Origin: Acidiferrobacter thiooxydans
GTDB lineage: Bacteria > Pseudomonadota > Gammaproteobacteria > Acidiferrobacterales > Acidiferrobacteraceae
NCBI RefSeq assembly: GCF_003333315.1
Contig: NZ_PSYR01000001.1
Location: forward strand, 708,501-772,500
Reading direction: 5' to 3'
Length of the DNA stretch: 64,000 nucleotides
Both the position numbers and the translations under genes were made by a program. Positions within the stretch are counted from its first letter, which is position 1. Each line of letters starts with the position of its first letter. The notes beneath the pieces were generated by a model that did no database searches, was not told the DNA's origin, and was given only the letters and a program-made list of their open reading frames with translations. Shown one piece after another: positions 8,804 through 16,814 of the stretch.

Positions 8804-8857
8804 GGCCAAAGAGGCTCGCGGACGGGTCAGGCACCGCCGGGGCGGGACGGACCGGCC

Positions 8858-8885
8858 AAAAAAAAGGACCGCGCTTGGGCGGTCC
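8858..8885 (-). terminator. Intrinsic terminator after soxB
   Basis: On the minus strand a perfect 7-bp stem (GGACCGC / GCGGTCC, 6-base loop) is followed immediately by eight T. It lies 17 bases after the soxB stop and is a textbook Rho-independent terminator for the sox genes. An outer GGCC/GGCC pair would let it fold on the plus strand too, so it may also stop transcripts of the convergent GGDEF-EAL gene. Confidence 0.85.
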
Positions 8886-8901
8886 TGGCCAAGGGGGGCA
8901 C

Positions 8902-10683
8902 TTAGGTACTCGTTAGGGTCTTCTTGGGGGTAGGCCACGGCGCGTAGCCGGGGTTGTTGGCGATGCCTATGAGTCGCGGCGTATAGGGAACGTCGATGCG
9001 CACCGTCTTCTGGTCGCGCAGATATTCGGTGACCACATCCCAGATCTTTTTGCCCGGATGTTTGGGGCGGTAGACATCCGCCCAGCCCGACACCGTGTAG
9101 CGTTTGTTGGCCTGTATGGGCTCGCCGTTCAGGAGCCGCATATCGGAGATCCTGTGCCCGATGTTGCGCATCGGGGCCATGGTGTAGGTAAAGCCGCCCA
9201 CGCGCACCATGTCGCCGCCCTGCTGATAATAGGGATCTTTGTTGAAGAGGTTGTCGGCGATCTGTTCGAGGGTGGTTTTCAGCTGCTTGCCTGTGTAGGT
9301 GTCAAGGGTGGTCGCCGGATAGGTGATCGCCGTCTGGTTCATGACGTCTTCCATCGTAATCGGTTCGCCCGGCAATAGGCTCGTGCCCCAGCGAAAGCCG
9401 GGCGACAATGCGAGCTGCGCGCCCGATACCGCGAGCTGCGCGTCGACGATCAGCTGATCGAAGGTGCCGTTGAAGTTTCCACGGCGAAAGAGCAGGCCTT
9501 CGGTCACGGCGAGCTTCTCGGCCAACTTGTCTTTGTATGGTGCGCGCACCTTCTCGATGTAGGCGGCCATTTCGGGGTCGGCCGGCAATAGGTCCGCAAA
9601 TATTGGCATGAGACGTGACCGGTAGCCCCTCACGCGGCCGCCGCGCACGTCGAGGTCCAGGACGAGCAGGAACTTGGTATTGGAGCCAGAGTTGAAGACG
9701 AGAGTCGTCCCGCCGCTATTGCGCACCGGGACCGGCTCGGCCTCGGCATCATGGGTGTGCCCGCCGAGGATGACGTCGATTCCGTGGACCTGGCGCGCCA
9801 TTTTCAGGTCCACGTCCATGCCGTTGTGCGAAAGGACGGCAACGACATGGGCGCCCTTGGCGCGCACCTCATCCACGGTCTTTTGCATATGCGACTGGTC
9901 GATACCGAACTGCCAGTCCGGGACCATGTACGCGGGATTGGCGATCGGTGTGTACGGGAAGGCCTGGCCGATGACAGCGACTGGCACGCCGTTGACTTCG
10001 CGCATCATGTAGGGAGGGAAGATCAGTGTGCCCCAGGTGGAATCATTGACGTTCTGGGCAAGGAATTCGAAGTGGCCTTTCAGTTCGGTGTTGATGGCCT
10101 GCATGACGCGCTTGGCCCCGTACGTGAACTCCCAGTGGGCGGTCATGGCATCGACGCCGAGGAGTTTTTGCGCCCCGATCATATCGCGCCCCTCGGTCCA
10201 CATCGAAGTCGCCGATCCTTGCCAGGTGTCGCCACCATCCAGGAACAGGTTGCGCCCGGCGCGCTCGCCGCGCACCTTCTTCAGAAGCGTCGCAAGGTGG
10301 GCAAAGCCCCCGATCTTGCCGAAACGTCGCGAGGCCTCGGTGAAATCCAGGTAGGTGAAGGCATTTGCCCGACGCCCCCCGAACGGTATTTTGAAATAGC
10401 GAAGATAATGCTCGCCTACGAGGTGTGGCGGACGTCCCCAGGCGTGACCCACGCCGATATTGATATTGGGTTCACGGAAATCGACGGGCAACAGCTGCGC
10501 GTGGCAGTCGGTCATGTGCAGAAGGCTCACATTGCCATAGACCGGCATGTCATAGAGATGGTTGGCCGCCGCGGTCGTGCTCTCGCCGCGGTGCATGCGA
10601 TCCATGCTGCAGCCGGCCAGTCCAGTACCGGCCGCCCCGGCGACCGCTAACATCTGTAAGAATTCTCGTCGTGACAAGCTCAT
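8902..10683 (-). CDS. soxB: SoxB thiosulfohydrolase
   Basis: Periplasmic hydrolase of the Sox pathway (593 residues) that releases sulfate from S-sulfocysteine on SoxY using a di-manganese site. It starts with a twin-arginine signal (SRREFLQMLAVAG), which fits export of a folded metalloprotein. The metallophosphatase motifs are visible: LLHMTDCHAQLLP near residue 55, the DGGDTWQGS segment, SHNGMD and ILGGHTHD; the 5'-nucleotidase C-terminal domain follows. These match SoxB rather than a generic nucleotidase. It is the last sox gene, separated from soxA by 185 bases that contain a long hairpin, so its expression may be tuned separately from soxXYZA. Confidence 0.97.
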   Translation of the reverse strand: MSLSRREFLQMLAVAGAAGTGLAGCSMDRMHRGESTTAAANHLYDMPVYGNVSLLHMTDCHAQLLPVDFREPNINIGVGHAWGRPPHLVGEHYLRYFKIPFGGRRANAFTYLDFTEASRRFGKIGGFAHLATLLKKVRGERAGRNLFLDGGDTWQGSATSMWTEGRDMIGAQKLLGVDAMTAHWEFTYGAKRVMQAINTELKGHFEFLAQNVNDSTWGTLIFPPYMMREVNGVPVAVIGQAFPYTPIANPAYMVPDWQFGIDQSHMQKTVDEVRAKGAHVVAVLSHNGMDVDLKMARQVHGIDVILGGHTHDAEAEPVPVRNSGGTTLVFNSGSNTKFLLVLDLDVRGGRVRGYRSRLMPIFADLLPADPEMAAYIEKVRAPYKDKLAEKLAVTEGLLFRRGNFNGTFDQLIVDAQLAVSGAQLALSPGFRWGTSLLPGEPITMEDVMNQTAITYPATTLDTYTGKQLKTTLEQIADNLFNKDPYYQQGGDMVRVGGFTYTMAPMRNIGHRISDMRLLNGEPIQANKRYTVSGWADVYRPKHPGKKIWDVVTEYLRDQKTVRIDVPYTPRLIGIANNPGYAPWPTPKKTLTST

Positions 10684-10823
10684 AAGCGTCTACTCCTCGC
10701 GCTTGTTCAAAAGTCGGATGGTGGGCAGCGCCTTGTGGGAGACTACCGCAACGGACCTTACGTCTGAGTGGAGCGACGTGGTCTCCTGGGAGACGCGGCG
10801 GAATGGGATTCTATTCCCGGCAT

Positions 10824-10851
10824 GACAAGGCCGCCCGCGGGCGGCCTTGTC
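10824..10851. other. 28-bp perfect palindrome between soxA and soxB
   Basis: GACAAGGCCGCCC and its exact reverse complement abut with a 2-base centre, giving a 13-bp GC-rich stem about 17 bases after the soxA stop. No T-run follows on the minus strand, so it is not a classical terminator. A hairpin here could stabilise the soxXYZA transcript, partly terminate it, or mark a processing site that gives soxB a different transcript level. A second small repeat (GTCTCC-CA-GGAGAC on the minus strand) lies between it and soxB. Confidence 0.6.
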
Positions 10852-10868
10852 GTAAGGTGCGCTGGCTC

Positions 10869-11705
10869 CTAGGGGCGTTGGCTCGGGGCACTCTCGGGAA
10901 GCCCGGTGTTCATGTACATCTGGTAGAACTCGAGATCCCGGTACTGGACGCTCTCCGGCTTGAAGGGGGCGGCACCGACCTTCTTGTTGCAGCCTTGATA
11001 GCGCTTGGCGAGTGTTCCAAGGGTGCCCCACGCCGATCGGTAGGCGGGAAAGTCGACGCCTTGACCCAAAGCGGCACCTATTATGTTGCCGCGAAGCCGC
11101 TTGCCCGCGTTCCACACATGACAGGTGGCGCACGAGAAGTTAAGCTGACCGCGGCGCGCCCAGAAGAAATGCTCGCCGGCGTAGAAGGCCTTAACGGCGC
11201 CCGGCGAATCGATCTCGACTTCCACCGGTTTGCCGTAGGACAGGTGCTTTACATACGCGTCGATATCGGCCATGGGACCGGTCGTCACGTTTTTATAGGG
11301 CGCCGCGCCATTGCGTACCCGACAGGTGTTGATATCCATGACGAGCGTACGCACCTCCTTGGTGGCCGGATCCCAGTAGGGGTAATGCGTAGCGATGCCG
11401 ACGCCGCCATTCTTAAAGCAGCTCGCGTAGGTATTGCCGTCCTTGAAGGGCGTGTTCCAGAGCCGCTTGCCGCGGTCTAGGGCGAAGGTATAGGACGGGA
11501 ACTCCATGATCTGTTTCCATTGCGCGCGCAGATTCTTGGCAGCCGGCATGGCGTACACGCCGTTTGCGTAATCCTTGAATGGTACGTTCGGGAAACGCTT
11601 GCGGAAGTAGGCCTGGAACTTATGCATGTCTGATTGCGGCGTGGCTTGGGCCACGAGGGGCGCAAGTAACGCCGCAGCTAATACCAGGGTGGCGGATGTC
11701 TTCAT
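10869..11705 (-). CDS. soxA: SoxA, c-type cytochrome subunit of SoxAX
   Basis: Diheme/monoheme cytochrome c subunit of the L-cysteine S-thiosulfotransferase, which couples thiosulfate to the SoxY carrier cysteine in the periplasm. It has a Sec signal peptide (MKTSATLVLAAALLAPLVAQA) and 278 residues. Only one CxxCH motif is visible (CATCH, about residue 195), with a downstream Cys in RYQGCNKK that fits the cysteine-persulfide heme ligand of SoxA. The N-terminal heme site of diheme SoxA is replaced by a non-heme Cys pair (SCFK and NTCR), so this is the monoheme type. It lies 24 bases after soxZ. Confidence 0.95.
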   Translation of the reverse strand: MKTSATLVLAAALLAPLVAQATPQSDMHKFQAYFRKRFPNVPFKDYANGVYAMPAAKNLRAQWKQIMEFPSYTFALDRGKRLWNTPFKDGNTYASCFKNGGVGIATHYPYWDPATKEVRTLVMDINTCRVRNGAAPYKNVTTGPMADIDAYVKHLSYGKPVEVEIDSPGAVKAFYAGEHFFWARRGQLNFSCATCHVWNAGKRLRGNIIGAALGQGVDFPAYRSAWGTLGTLAKRYQGCNKKVGAAPFKPESVQYRDLEFYQMYMNTGLPESAPSQRP

Positions 11706-11729
11706 GGATTCTTCCTCGCGGGGCTTGCC

Positions 11730-12044
11730 CTAACTCACATGGGTCTGCGCGTGCCCGGTCATGCCCTCGTTATCGATCCAGTCGACGGTGACGAGATCGC
11801 CCTTCTTCGCATGGGTGAGCTTCACGGCGATGAGCGGGTCCTTGGAGATGGCGATGCTCATGTCGGTGATGACCGCGGGCTTGTGGTTGACAGCGACAGT
11901 CAGGGTTTTGATGAAATGGGCCGGGATGATCTTGTGGGTGACCTTGCTGCGCACAAGGCCGGTATCCATGGGATGGTTGACCAGCACCAGGACCTCGGTG
12001 ATGCCATGCATGGTGCGCGTCTTCATCTTGGTGGCGATATGCAT
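11730..12044 (-). CDS. soxZ: SoxZ, thiosulfate carrier subunit
   Basis: Partner of SoxY in the SoxYZ carrier complex, 104 residues, immunoglobulin-like fold, no signal peptide of its own (exported with SoxY). Characteristic segments are EVLVLVNHPMDTGLV near residue 18 and the C-terminal GDLVTVDWIDNEG. ATG 12044 is preceded by CGGAGGA at a good distance; a longer reading into soxY is not supported. It follows soxY by 10 bases. Confidence 0.96.
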   Translation of the reverse strand: MHIATKMKTRTMHGITEVLVLVNHPMDTGLVRSKVTHKIIPAHFIKTLTVAVNHKPAVITDMSIAISKDPLIAVKLTHAKKGDLVTVDWIDNEGMTGHAQTHVS

Positions 12045-12054
12045 AAATCCTCCG

Positions 12055-12534
12055 TTAGCCTCCACAGCCGCCGATTGTGACCTTGACCTTGCGGGCCACG
12101 GTATGGACCTTGTCTTTGGTCGCCACATAGGCATGGACCATCGAGGTCTTGCCCATCTTGATACGGACATTGAAAAAGCCCAGGGCCTCGGGGGTCAGGT
12201 GCACGATCGTGACCAGCGGGAAGGGGTTCTTGTCGACTGTCAAGACGAGCTTTTCGGGGTGTGGCACATGGCTTTCGAGGACCATTGGCACCACCGCCCC
12301 GTTTTCGGCCTCGAGCGGCGCATGCAGGTGCAGGCCGCCCTGCACGATCGGCCGGTGGCCAAAAAGCTCATGCAAGAGCACCGGGATCTTCTTTTCATGA
12401 AAGACCGCCTGCGGCCAGACCGGCCAGGTACGGGCCAGGGCCTCGACCGGGCGCAGCAGGCCGGCACCGGCCGCCACCGCCAGGGCCGAACCCGAGAACG
12501 CCTGCTTCAAGAAGGTTCTGCGTGGAAGGTTCAT
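12055..12534 (-). CDS. soxY: SoxY, sulfur-carrier protein with C-terminal GGCGG
   Basis: Central carrier of the Sox cycle, 159 residues. It begins with a Tat signal (PRRTFLKQAFSGSALAVAAG) and ends in the swinging-arm motif GGCGG, whose Cys157 carries the sulfur intermediates. With no soxCD in the window, sulfane sulfur on SoxY cannot be oxidised by the classical route and is probably transferred elsewhere, consistent with the sHdr island close by. It is in the soxXYZA operon. Confidence 0.97.
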   Translation of the reverse strand: MNLPRRTFLKQAFSGSALAVAAGAGLLRPVEALARTWPVWPQAVFHEKKIPVLLHELFGHRPIVQGGLHLHAPLEAENGAVVPMVLESHVPHPEKLVLTVDKNPFPLVTIVHLTPEALGFFNVRIKMGKTSMVHAYVATKDKVHTVARKVKVTIGGCGG

Positions 12535-12559
12535 GCCATCATCCTGTTATTTAAGGGGT

Positions 12560-12958
12560 TTAAAGAGTCCAAAGGAAATCCACGACCTCGCGGATCTGCT
12601 TCTTGGTAAGGATGTGGTCCTTGCCGAAGGGCGGCATAGCCGTGTAGCGATCGTTGATCGTCGGATCGTAGATTTGCTCGAACAACGCCTGCTTGTTCGG
12701 GAAGCGCTGGCGCAGGTCGCGGAGTGCCGGACCGAGGTTGCCGTCCATCGTCGTTCCGGCGATGACATGGCAGGCCATGCAGTTACCCAATGCGCGGTTG
12801 ATGACGATGCATCCGCCCTTTACGGCGGGATTTGTGGGGTGGGCGGCACATTCTTTTGGTGTCGGGGCCCGGCCGGCGGCCATGGCCAGGGGCGCGAGAA
12901 GCAGGCCGACGCCCACGGCAACTCCCCGTACCGCGCGCAACGCGGTCTTAGTGCCCAT
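12560..12958 (-). CDS. soxX: SoxX, c-type cytochrome subunit of SoxAX
   Basis: Small monoheme cytochrome c of 132 residues with a Sec signal (VRGVAVGVGLLLAPLAMA). The heme site is C60MACH64 and Met108 (YTAMPPFG) is the likely distal ligand. Cys37 and Cys50 before the heme are extra and may pair. It is the first gene of the minus-strand soxXYZA run, with a good AGGAGGA 4-10 bases upstream of ATG 12958. Confidence 0.94.
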   Translation of the reverse strand: MGTKTALRAVRGVAVGVGLLLAPLAMAAGRAPTPKECAAHPTNPAVKGGCIVINRALGNCMACHVIAGTTMDGNLGPALRDLRQRFPNKQALFEQIYDPTINDRYTAMPPFGKDHILTKKQIREVVDFLWTL

Positions 12959-13035
12959 GCTTCCTCCTAGTGCTCACACTGTCAGCGGTATTTTTATAGT
13001 CATGGCGAGCGCGCAGGAGCGCGGCCGCCGTTTCA

Positions 13036-13075
13036 AACATAGCGATCGATCCGTGGCGGCGTCAAGGGAATATTC
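13036..13075 (-). promoter_or_regulatory. Candidate sigma70 promoter and operator of the sox operon
   Basis: Upstream of soxX on the minus strand, TTGACG (13065-13060) and TATGTT (13041-13036) are 18 bases apart and form a plausible sigma70 promoter. Directly upstream is the palindrome GAATATTC (13068-13075) within CGAATATTCC, a sequence also found in front of shdrC1. A loose sigma54-like GG-N10-GC can also be found further downstream but is weak evidence in GC-rich DNA. Confidence 0.5.
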
Positions 13076-13102
13076 GGGCGCGGCCGTACGTCGCGGCGTA
13101 GG

Positions 13103-14533
13103 TCACGGGAAGGTCGGCGGGGCCGTCCAGCCCTCCTTGAAGGCCACCGTCAGGGTTTTTAGACGGGCGCGCGCGGCGGGTTGCGTGGCAAATGGCGCTG
13201 CCAAGCGCAGTTCCGCGGCCGCCCCCTGACCGTCACCCTCGAGAAACAGGGATTCGGCCAAGGCCTCGTGGGCGTGCAGGTAATCGTGCCGCCGCCCGTA
13301 GATGTGGGCGAGCGTGCGGTATAGGTCGGGACGATAGGGTGCGCGCTCAATGAGGCGCTTGATGAGTCGATGGGCAGCCGCGATATCGCCGGCATCGAGC
13401 AGTGTGCGGGCCGTGAGCACTCCGATCCAGAGACTATGCGGCCGCAGGGCGCGCGCCTCGCGCAGGACCGCGACCGCGGCGCGGAGATGCCCCGTATCGC
13501 GCCAGAGTTCGGCCAGGGTCATGCGATAGGCGACTACCCGGGGCGAGGCTGCGATGAGGGCCCCGAGCTGGTGCCGGGCCTTCGTGAAGCGACCGAGTCG
13601 CATGTCGGCGAGGGCCTCGCCGTAGCGCCGGGCGCTAGGGTCGTGGCGGCCCCTCAGTTCATGCGCAATCCGCGCAGCGGCCGTGTACGGACTGCCTTCG
13701 CGGGCCATGAGCGCCGCCTGGAAGCGATCGAAGGATGGGCGGTCAGGGATCGGGGGGTTGGGATAGCGCGCGGCGAGATTCTCGGCCTCGGCGATGCGAA
13801 TGTCGGTGGCCGGATGCGTGCGCCACGACTCCGGTACATTGACGCTCATGAATCGGTCGTAGGTCTTGAGGCGCCTAAAGAAGGCCGCCATGGCGTGTGG
13901 ATTGAAGCCCGCACGTGCCATGGTACGCAGTCCGAAATGATCGGCCTCGGATTCATAACCGCGCCGGTGCTTCAGTGTCTCGTTCGCAAGGCCGGCCGAG
14001 CTCAACGACATGGCCGCGGCGCCGCCCTCGAATTGTGATGTGCCCATAAGCAGCGCCCCGGCGAGTACTCCGGCAAGCGCGGCCCATGACAGCTTGTGGG
14101 ACAGGGCGATGAGACGCGGAATGTGGCGCTGGGTGTCGTGCGAGATCTCGTGCGACATTACGGCCGCAAGTTCGTCTTCATTGCGCGCGGCAATGATCGC
14201 CCCGGTATTGATGAAGACATAGCCCCCCGGGACCGAGAAGGCGTTTACCACCGGGTTTTTCAGGATATAAAAGTGGAAATCGATCTGTGGATCGAAGCTT
14301 GCCGCTACCAGTCGTCGACCCAGGGCGCGGACGAACGCCAAGGCGTCCGGATTGTGCACGAAACGATAGGTCTTTAGGGCGTGCACCAGAAAGGCCTTCC
14401 CGAAGGCCGTTTGTTGGGCGCGCGACATGACGAGCGCAGACGGGTGTCCGAGATTCGGGAGGTCGCCCAAATTGCCTACCGCGGGATTCGCGGAAAGCAG
14501 GGCAAGCAGCGCGAAGCCGAGCCGTTTGCCCAC
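13103..14533 (-). CDS. M48-family metalloprotease with TPR region (BepA/YfgC-like)
   Basis: Periplasmic zinc metalloprotease/chaperone, about 476 residues. The HExxH zinc site is in VMSHEISHDTQRH and the third ligand Glu in YESEADHFG. The order (signal peptide, M48 domain, then helical repeats from about residue 280 to the end) is that of BepA, which helps quality control of outer-membrane protein assembly. I place the start at GTG 14533, which gives a signal peptide (GKRLGFALLALLSANPAVG) and lies just after the upstream stop; ATG 14605 would overlap that gene. Its neighbours upstream of the sox genes suggest coincidence rather than a dedicated sulfur role. Confidence 0.85.
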   Translation of the reverse strand: MGKRLGFALLALLSANPAVGNLGDLPNLGHPSALVMSRAQQTAFGKAFLVHALKTYRFVHNPDALAFVRALGRRLVAASFDPQIDFHFYILKNPVVNAFSVPGGYVFINTGAIIAARNEDELAAVMSHEISHDTQRHIPRLIALSHKLSWAALAGVLAGALLMGTSQFEGGAAAMSLSSAGLANETLKHRRGYESEADHFGLRTMARAGFNPHAMAAFFRRLKTYDRFMSVNVPESWRTHPATDIRIAEAENLAARYPNPPIPDRPSFDRFQAALMAREGSPYTAAARIAHELRGRHDPSARRYGEALADMRLGRFTKARHQLGALIAASPRVVAYRMTLAELWRDTGHLRAAVAVLREARALRPHSLWIGVLTARTLLDAGDIAAAHRLIKRLIERAPYRPDLYRTLAHIYGRRHDYLHAHEALAESLFLEGDGQGAAAELRLAAPFATQPAARARLKTLTVAFKEGWTAPPTFP

Positions 14534-14547
14534 GATACGCCGGTCCG

Positions 14548-14853
14548 TTACTTCCCCAGTGCGGGTGAGCTCGAATACCGTTCCATGACGGTGCGATCGG
14601 TCCACGACGACTCCTTTAGGACGGCATCCGGTATCCGGAATTGGAGCTCCTTGCTGACCGCGGTTTCCTTCACAATCTTCAGGATCTGATCGTATCCGAT
14701 CTTGTAGAGGAAACCGCTGTGGTCGGTCTTGCGGGCGATCATGAAATTATCGTAGAGGCGATACACATAGAGGTTGGCAGGGCGCACCTTTCCGTCATAG
14801 TCCCGCCATGTCACGGTGTAGCGGGTATCGGGCTTGAAGTCATCTTTTTTCAA
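14548..14853 (-). CDS. Small conserved-looking cytoplasmic protein, function unknown
   Basis: About 101 residues, hydrophilic, no signal or membrane segment. It opens with a compact beta-rich stretch (RYTVTWRDYDGKVRPANLYV, then YDNFMIARKTDHSGFLYKIGY), followed by a helical part. I choose TTG 14853 because a GGAGA about 10 bases upstream serves it and because the recognisable part begins there; the longer reading from 14913 adds a basic, low-complexity leader. It ends 15 bases before the M48 protease start on the same strand, suggesting an operon. I do not recognise the family. Confidence 0.6.
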   Translation of the reverse strand: MKKDDFKPDTRYTVTWRDYDGKVRPANLYVYRLYDNFMIARKTDHSGFLYKIGYDQILKIVKETAVSKELQFRIPDAVLKESSWTDRTVMERYSSSPALGK

Positions 14854-15505
14854 GGTCTTATGTCTCCGGTTTGGCGTGCGCGGGACTCTAGCATGACCAA
14901 TCAGGCCGGGCAACGACTCGATCCGTCAGGCCATGGCCGGCGCATCCGACGGGGGTGGCGGCCATGAGGAGGAGGGTGTCTGCGCGGACCATTCGTACCT
15001 CACCGACCATCATGCAGGTCGGCATGCCTTAGTATTTTAGTATCGATTCCGTGGTGCACTGCCATCACGCCGTGGGCCGCGACGGATGTCCTTCTCCGGA
15101 ACGGCGCGCGCAGGCGTTTGCGGTACTTCTTTTGTATCCGGCAGTTGCCTGCCGGCTGCAAGGACGCGTCCGCCTGGGGCATGATGCCAGTGCGCGCGGG
15201 CAACGAGGGCCGGGACCGCCAGATCACCAGGATGCCCCTTCCCTCGAGGGCCGGTCGCCCGATCCGGGCCCCGCGAGCGGGCCCCATATCATCATGGGCG
15301 AGCCCCTGAGCCTAAGGCCTGCCCCCTAAAGCCGCGCGCCCCACGCGGCCGGCGCGTGGCCCGAAGACTCGGTGCCGCGACGGACGAAATTTTCGACGCA
15401 AGGTCTCTTGCCTCCACACTTGCAACCCATGCGGAAAGGGTGCATCCTTGGGAGCTACATCAGTATTTCACGACCTAGTTACATATAGAGAGGTTTCGCC
15501 CGATT
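14854..15505. other. Intergenic region without a convincing gene
   Basis: About 650 bases between divergently transcribed genes. Open frames here have no recognisable motifs and poor ribosome sites. It must hold the promoters of both the minus-strand protease operon and the plus-strand rhd-tusA-dsrE2 genes. An A/T-rich island near 15030-15046 (a repeated TTAGTAT) and another before rhd (CCTAGTTACATATAGAGAGG, 15470-15490) stand out from the GC-rich surroundings and are the likeliest promoter positions. A GC-rich imperfect hairpin lies near 15330-15365. Confidence 0.4.
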
Positions 15506-15847
15506 ATGGTCGCATTCCAGGACCTGGATCCCATGGACCTTCAGAAGCTCCTACAGGAGGGCGATGACAATCTCGTCCTCGTCGATGTACGCACCCCGGC
15601 GGAGGTGGCGCGCGGGGCGATCCCGGGGGCGCAATCCATCCCTCTCCATCTCCTTCCCCTGAACGCCGCGTCGCTTGACAAAGCCCAACCGGTGGTCTTT
15701 TATTGCCAATCCGGTGCAAGGTCCGCGCAGGCCTGCCAATATTTGCGGCAGCAGGGGCACGACAAGCTCTACAATTTACGCGGCGGCATCATAGCGTGGG
15801 CGCGAAACGGCCTACCGATCGCCCCTATTGATGAGCGGACCCGATGA
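15506..15847 (+). CDS. rhd: Single-domain rhodanese sulfurtransferase
   Basis: Cytoplasmic rhodanese of 113 residues with the active-site loop C67QSGARS, the LVDVRTPAE start and the GGIIAWARNGLP end typical of single-domain enzymes. In sulfur oxidisers the rhd-tusA-dsrE2 trio moves sulfane sulfur: rhodanese loads TusA from low-molecular-weight persulfides. The gene stands 161 bases before tusA, with a separate regulatory-looking stretch between them. Confidence 0.93.
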   Translation: MVAFQDLDPMDLQKLLQEGDDNLVLVDVRTPAEVARGAIPGAQSIPLHLLPLNAASLDKAQPVVFYCQSGARSAQACQYLRQQGHDKLYNLRGGIIAWARNGLPIAPIDERTR

Positions 15848-15965
15848 GGTCCGGGATGGGCACCGCGGGCCCCTTGCGTCGGGTCGGGGTTTGCGATACG
15901 CAGTGATATTCAAGGCCGCCCATTGGGCCACGGGCCAGGTGAGCTGGATGCCGTGAGGGCAAAGC

Positions 15966-15995
15966 CTTATAAGAGGTCTTAATAAGTGCTTATAC
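15966..15995 (+). promoter_or_regulatory. Repeated CTTATAAG-type boxes upstream of tusA
   Basis: CTTATAAG (15966-15973), CTTAATAAG (15978-15986) and CTTATAC (15989-15995) follow one another at about 11-12 base spacing, close to one helical turn, and end 13 bases before the tusA start. The A/T content contrasts with the surroundings. They could include the -10 element and an operator; which protein binds is unknown. Confidence 0.45.
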
Positions 15996-16008
15996 AACTG
16001 GAGGAAAT

Positions 16009-16242
16009 ATGGCGAACTTCGATAAGGAACTGGATGCCCGCGGATTGAACTGTCCGCTACCGATTCTGCGCACCAAGAAGGCGCTGAATGACCTTACGGG
16101 CGGACAGACTCTAAGGGTCGTGGCCACCGATCCCGGCGCTATCAAGGATTTTCAGGCCTTTGCCAAACAGACCGGCAATGAGCTTGTCGAATCGGGAGAG
16201 GCAAACGGAGAATTTACGTTTGTGCTCCGGAAAAAGGCATAG
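16009..16242 (+). CDS. tusA: TusA sulfur-carrier protein
   Basis: Small cytoplasmic persulfide carrier, 77 residues, with the LDARGLNCPLPIL signature; Cys15 in the CPxP motif is the sulfur-binding residue. In dissimilatory sulfur oxidisers TusA is the central cytoplasmic sulfur donor, passing sulfur to DsrE-type proteins and on to sHdr or rDsr. A strong GGAGGA precedes ATG 16009. dsrE2 follows after 28 bases. Confidence 0.97.
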   Translation: MANFDKELDARGLNCPLPILRTKKALNDLTGGQTLRVVATDPGAIKDFQAFAKQTGNELVESGEANGEFTFVLRKKA

Positions 16243-16270
16243 TTGACCACGGTCAACAGGAGACGCCCCT

Positions 16271-16741
16271 ATGACCACCAAAAAGCTTGCCATCATCGCT
16301 ACGAAGGGCACGTTGGACTGGGGCTACCCGCCCTTCATCCTGGCCTCCACCGCAGCCGCCCTCGGATACGACGTCCAGATCTTCTTTACCTTCTACGGCC
16401 TGCAACTGCTCCGCAAGAGTCTCGATCACCTGAAGGTCACCTCGCTTGGTAACCCCGGGATGCCCATGCCGATGCCCATGCCAGTCATGCTCCAGGCCTT
16501 GCCAGGCATGCAGAGCATGATGACGGCCATGATGAAGCAGAAGATGAAATCGAAGGGGGTTGCGAGCCTCGAGGATCTGCGGAATCTTTGCGCCGAGGCT
16601 GATGTCAAAATGATCGGGTGCCAGATGACCGTGGACCTTTTCGGGTTTAGCCCCAGCGATTTTATTTCGGGGATCGAGATGGGCGGTGCCGCGACCTTCT
16701 TCGAGTTTGCGGGCGAGTCGGATATCTGTCTCTTTATGTAG
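16271..16741 (+). CDS. dsrE2: DsrE2-type sulfur-transfer protein
   Basis: DsrE/DsrF/DrsH-like protein of 156 residues. The fold starts with KKLAIIATKGTLDWGYPPFI and ends with the EMGGAATFFEFA segment. Cys107 and Cys117 (MIGCQMT) are the candidate persulfide residues; the second lies in the motif typical of DsrE2. A low-complexity MPMPMPMP run (residues about 64-71) plus a Met-rich stretch forms the middle loop and may act as a flexible membrane- or partner-contacting element. Genes of this type accompany rhd and tusA in sulfur oxidisers. Confidence 0.9.
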   Translation: MTTKKLAIIATKGTLDWGYPPFILASTAAALGYDVQIFFTFYGLQLLRKSLDHLKVTSLGNPGMPMPMPMPVMLQALPGMQSMMTAMMKQKMKSKGVASLEDLRNLCAEADVKMIGCQMTVDLFGFSPSDFISGIEMGGAATFFEFAGESDICLFM

Positions 16742-16814
16742 GGCTTTGTCTATTGCCCGTACTCTACGGCCTGGGATAGACGCTAGGGGTGGTGTCGGGT
16801 AAACTATAAGTAAG

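Noticed and set aside
13006-13040. Sigma54 promoter (GG-N10-GC) before soxX
   Set aside because: Only the minimal GG/GC dinucleotides match, which is expected by chance in GC-rich DNA; a sigma70-like pair fits better.
15000-15287. Minus-strand 95-codon frame in the rhd upstream region
   Set aside because: No ribosome site, low-complexity Arg-rich product and no recognisable motif.
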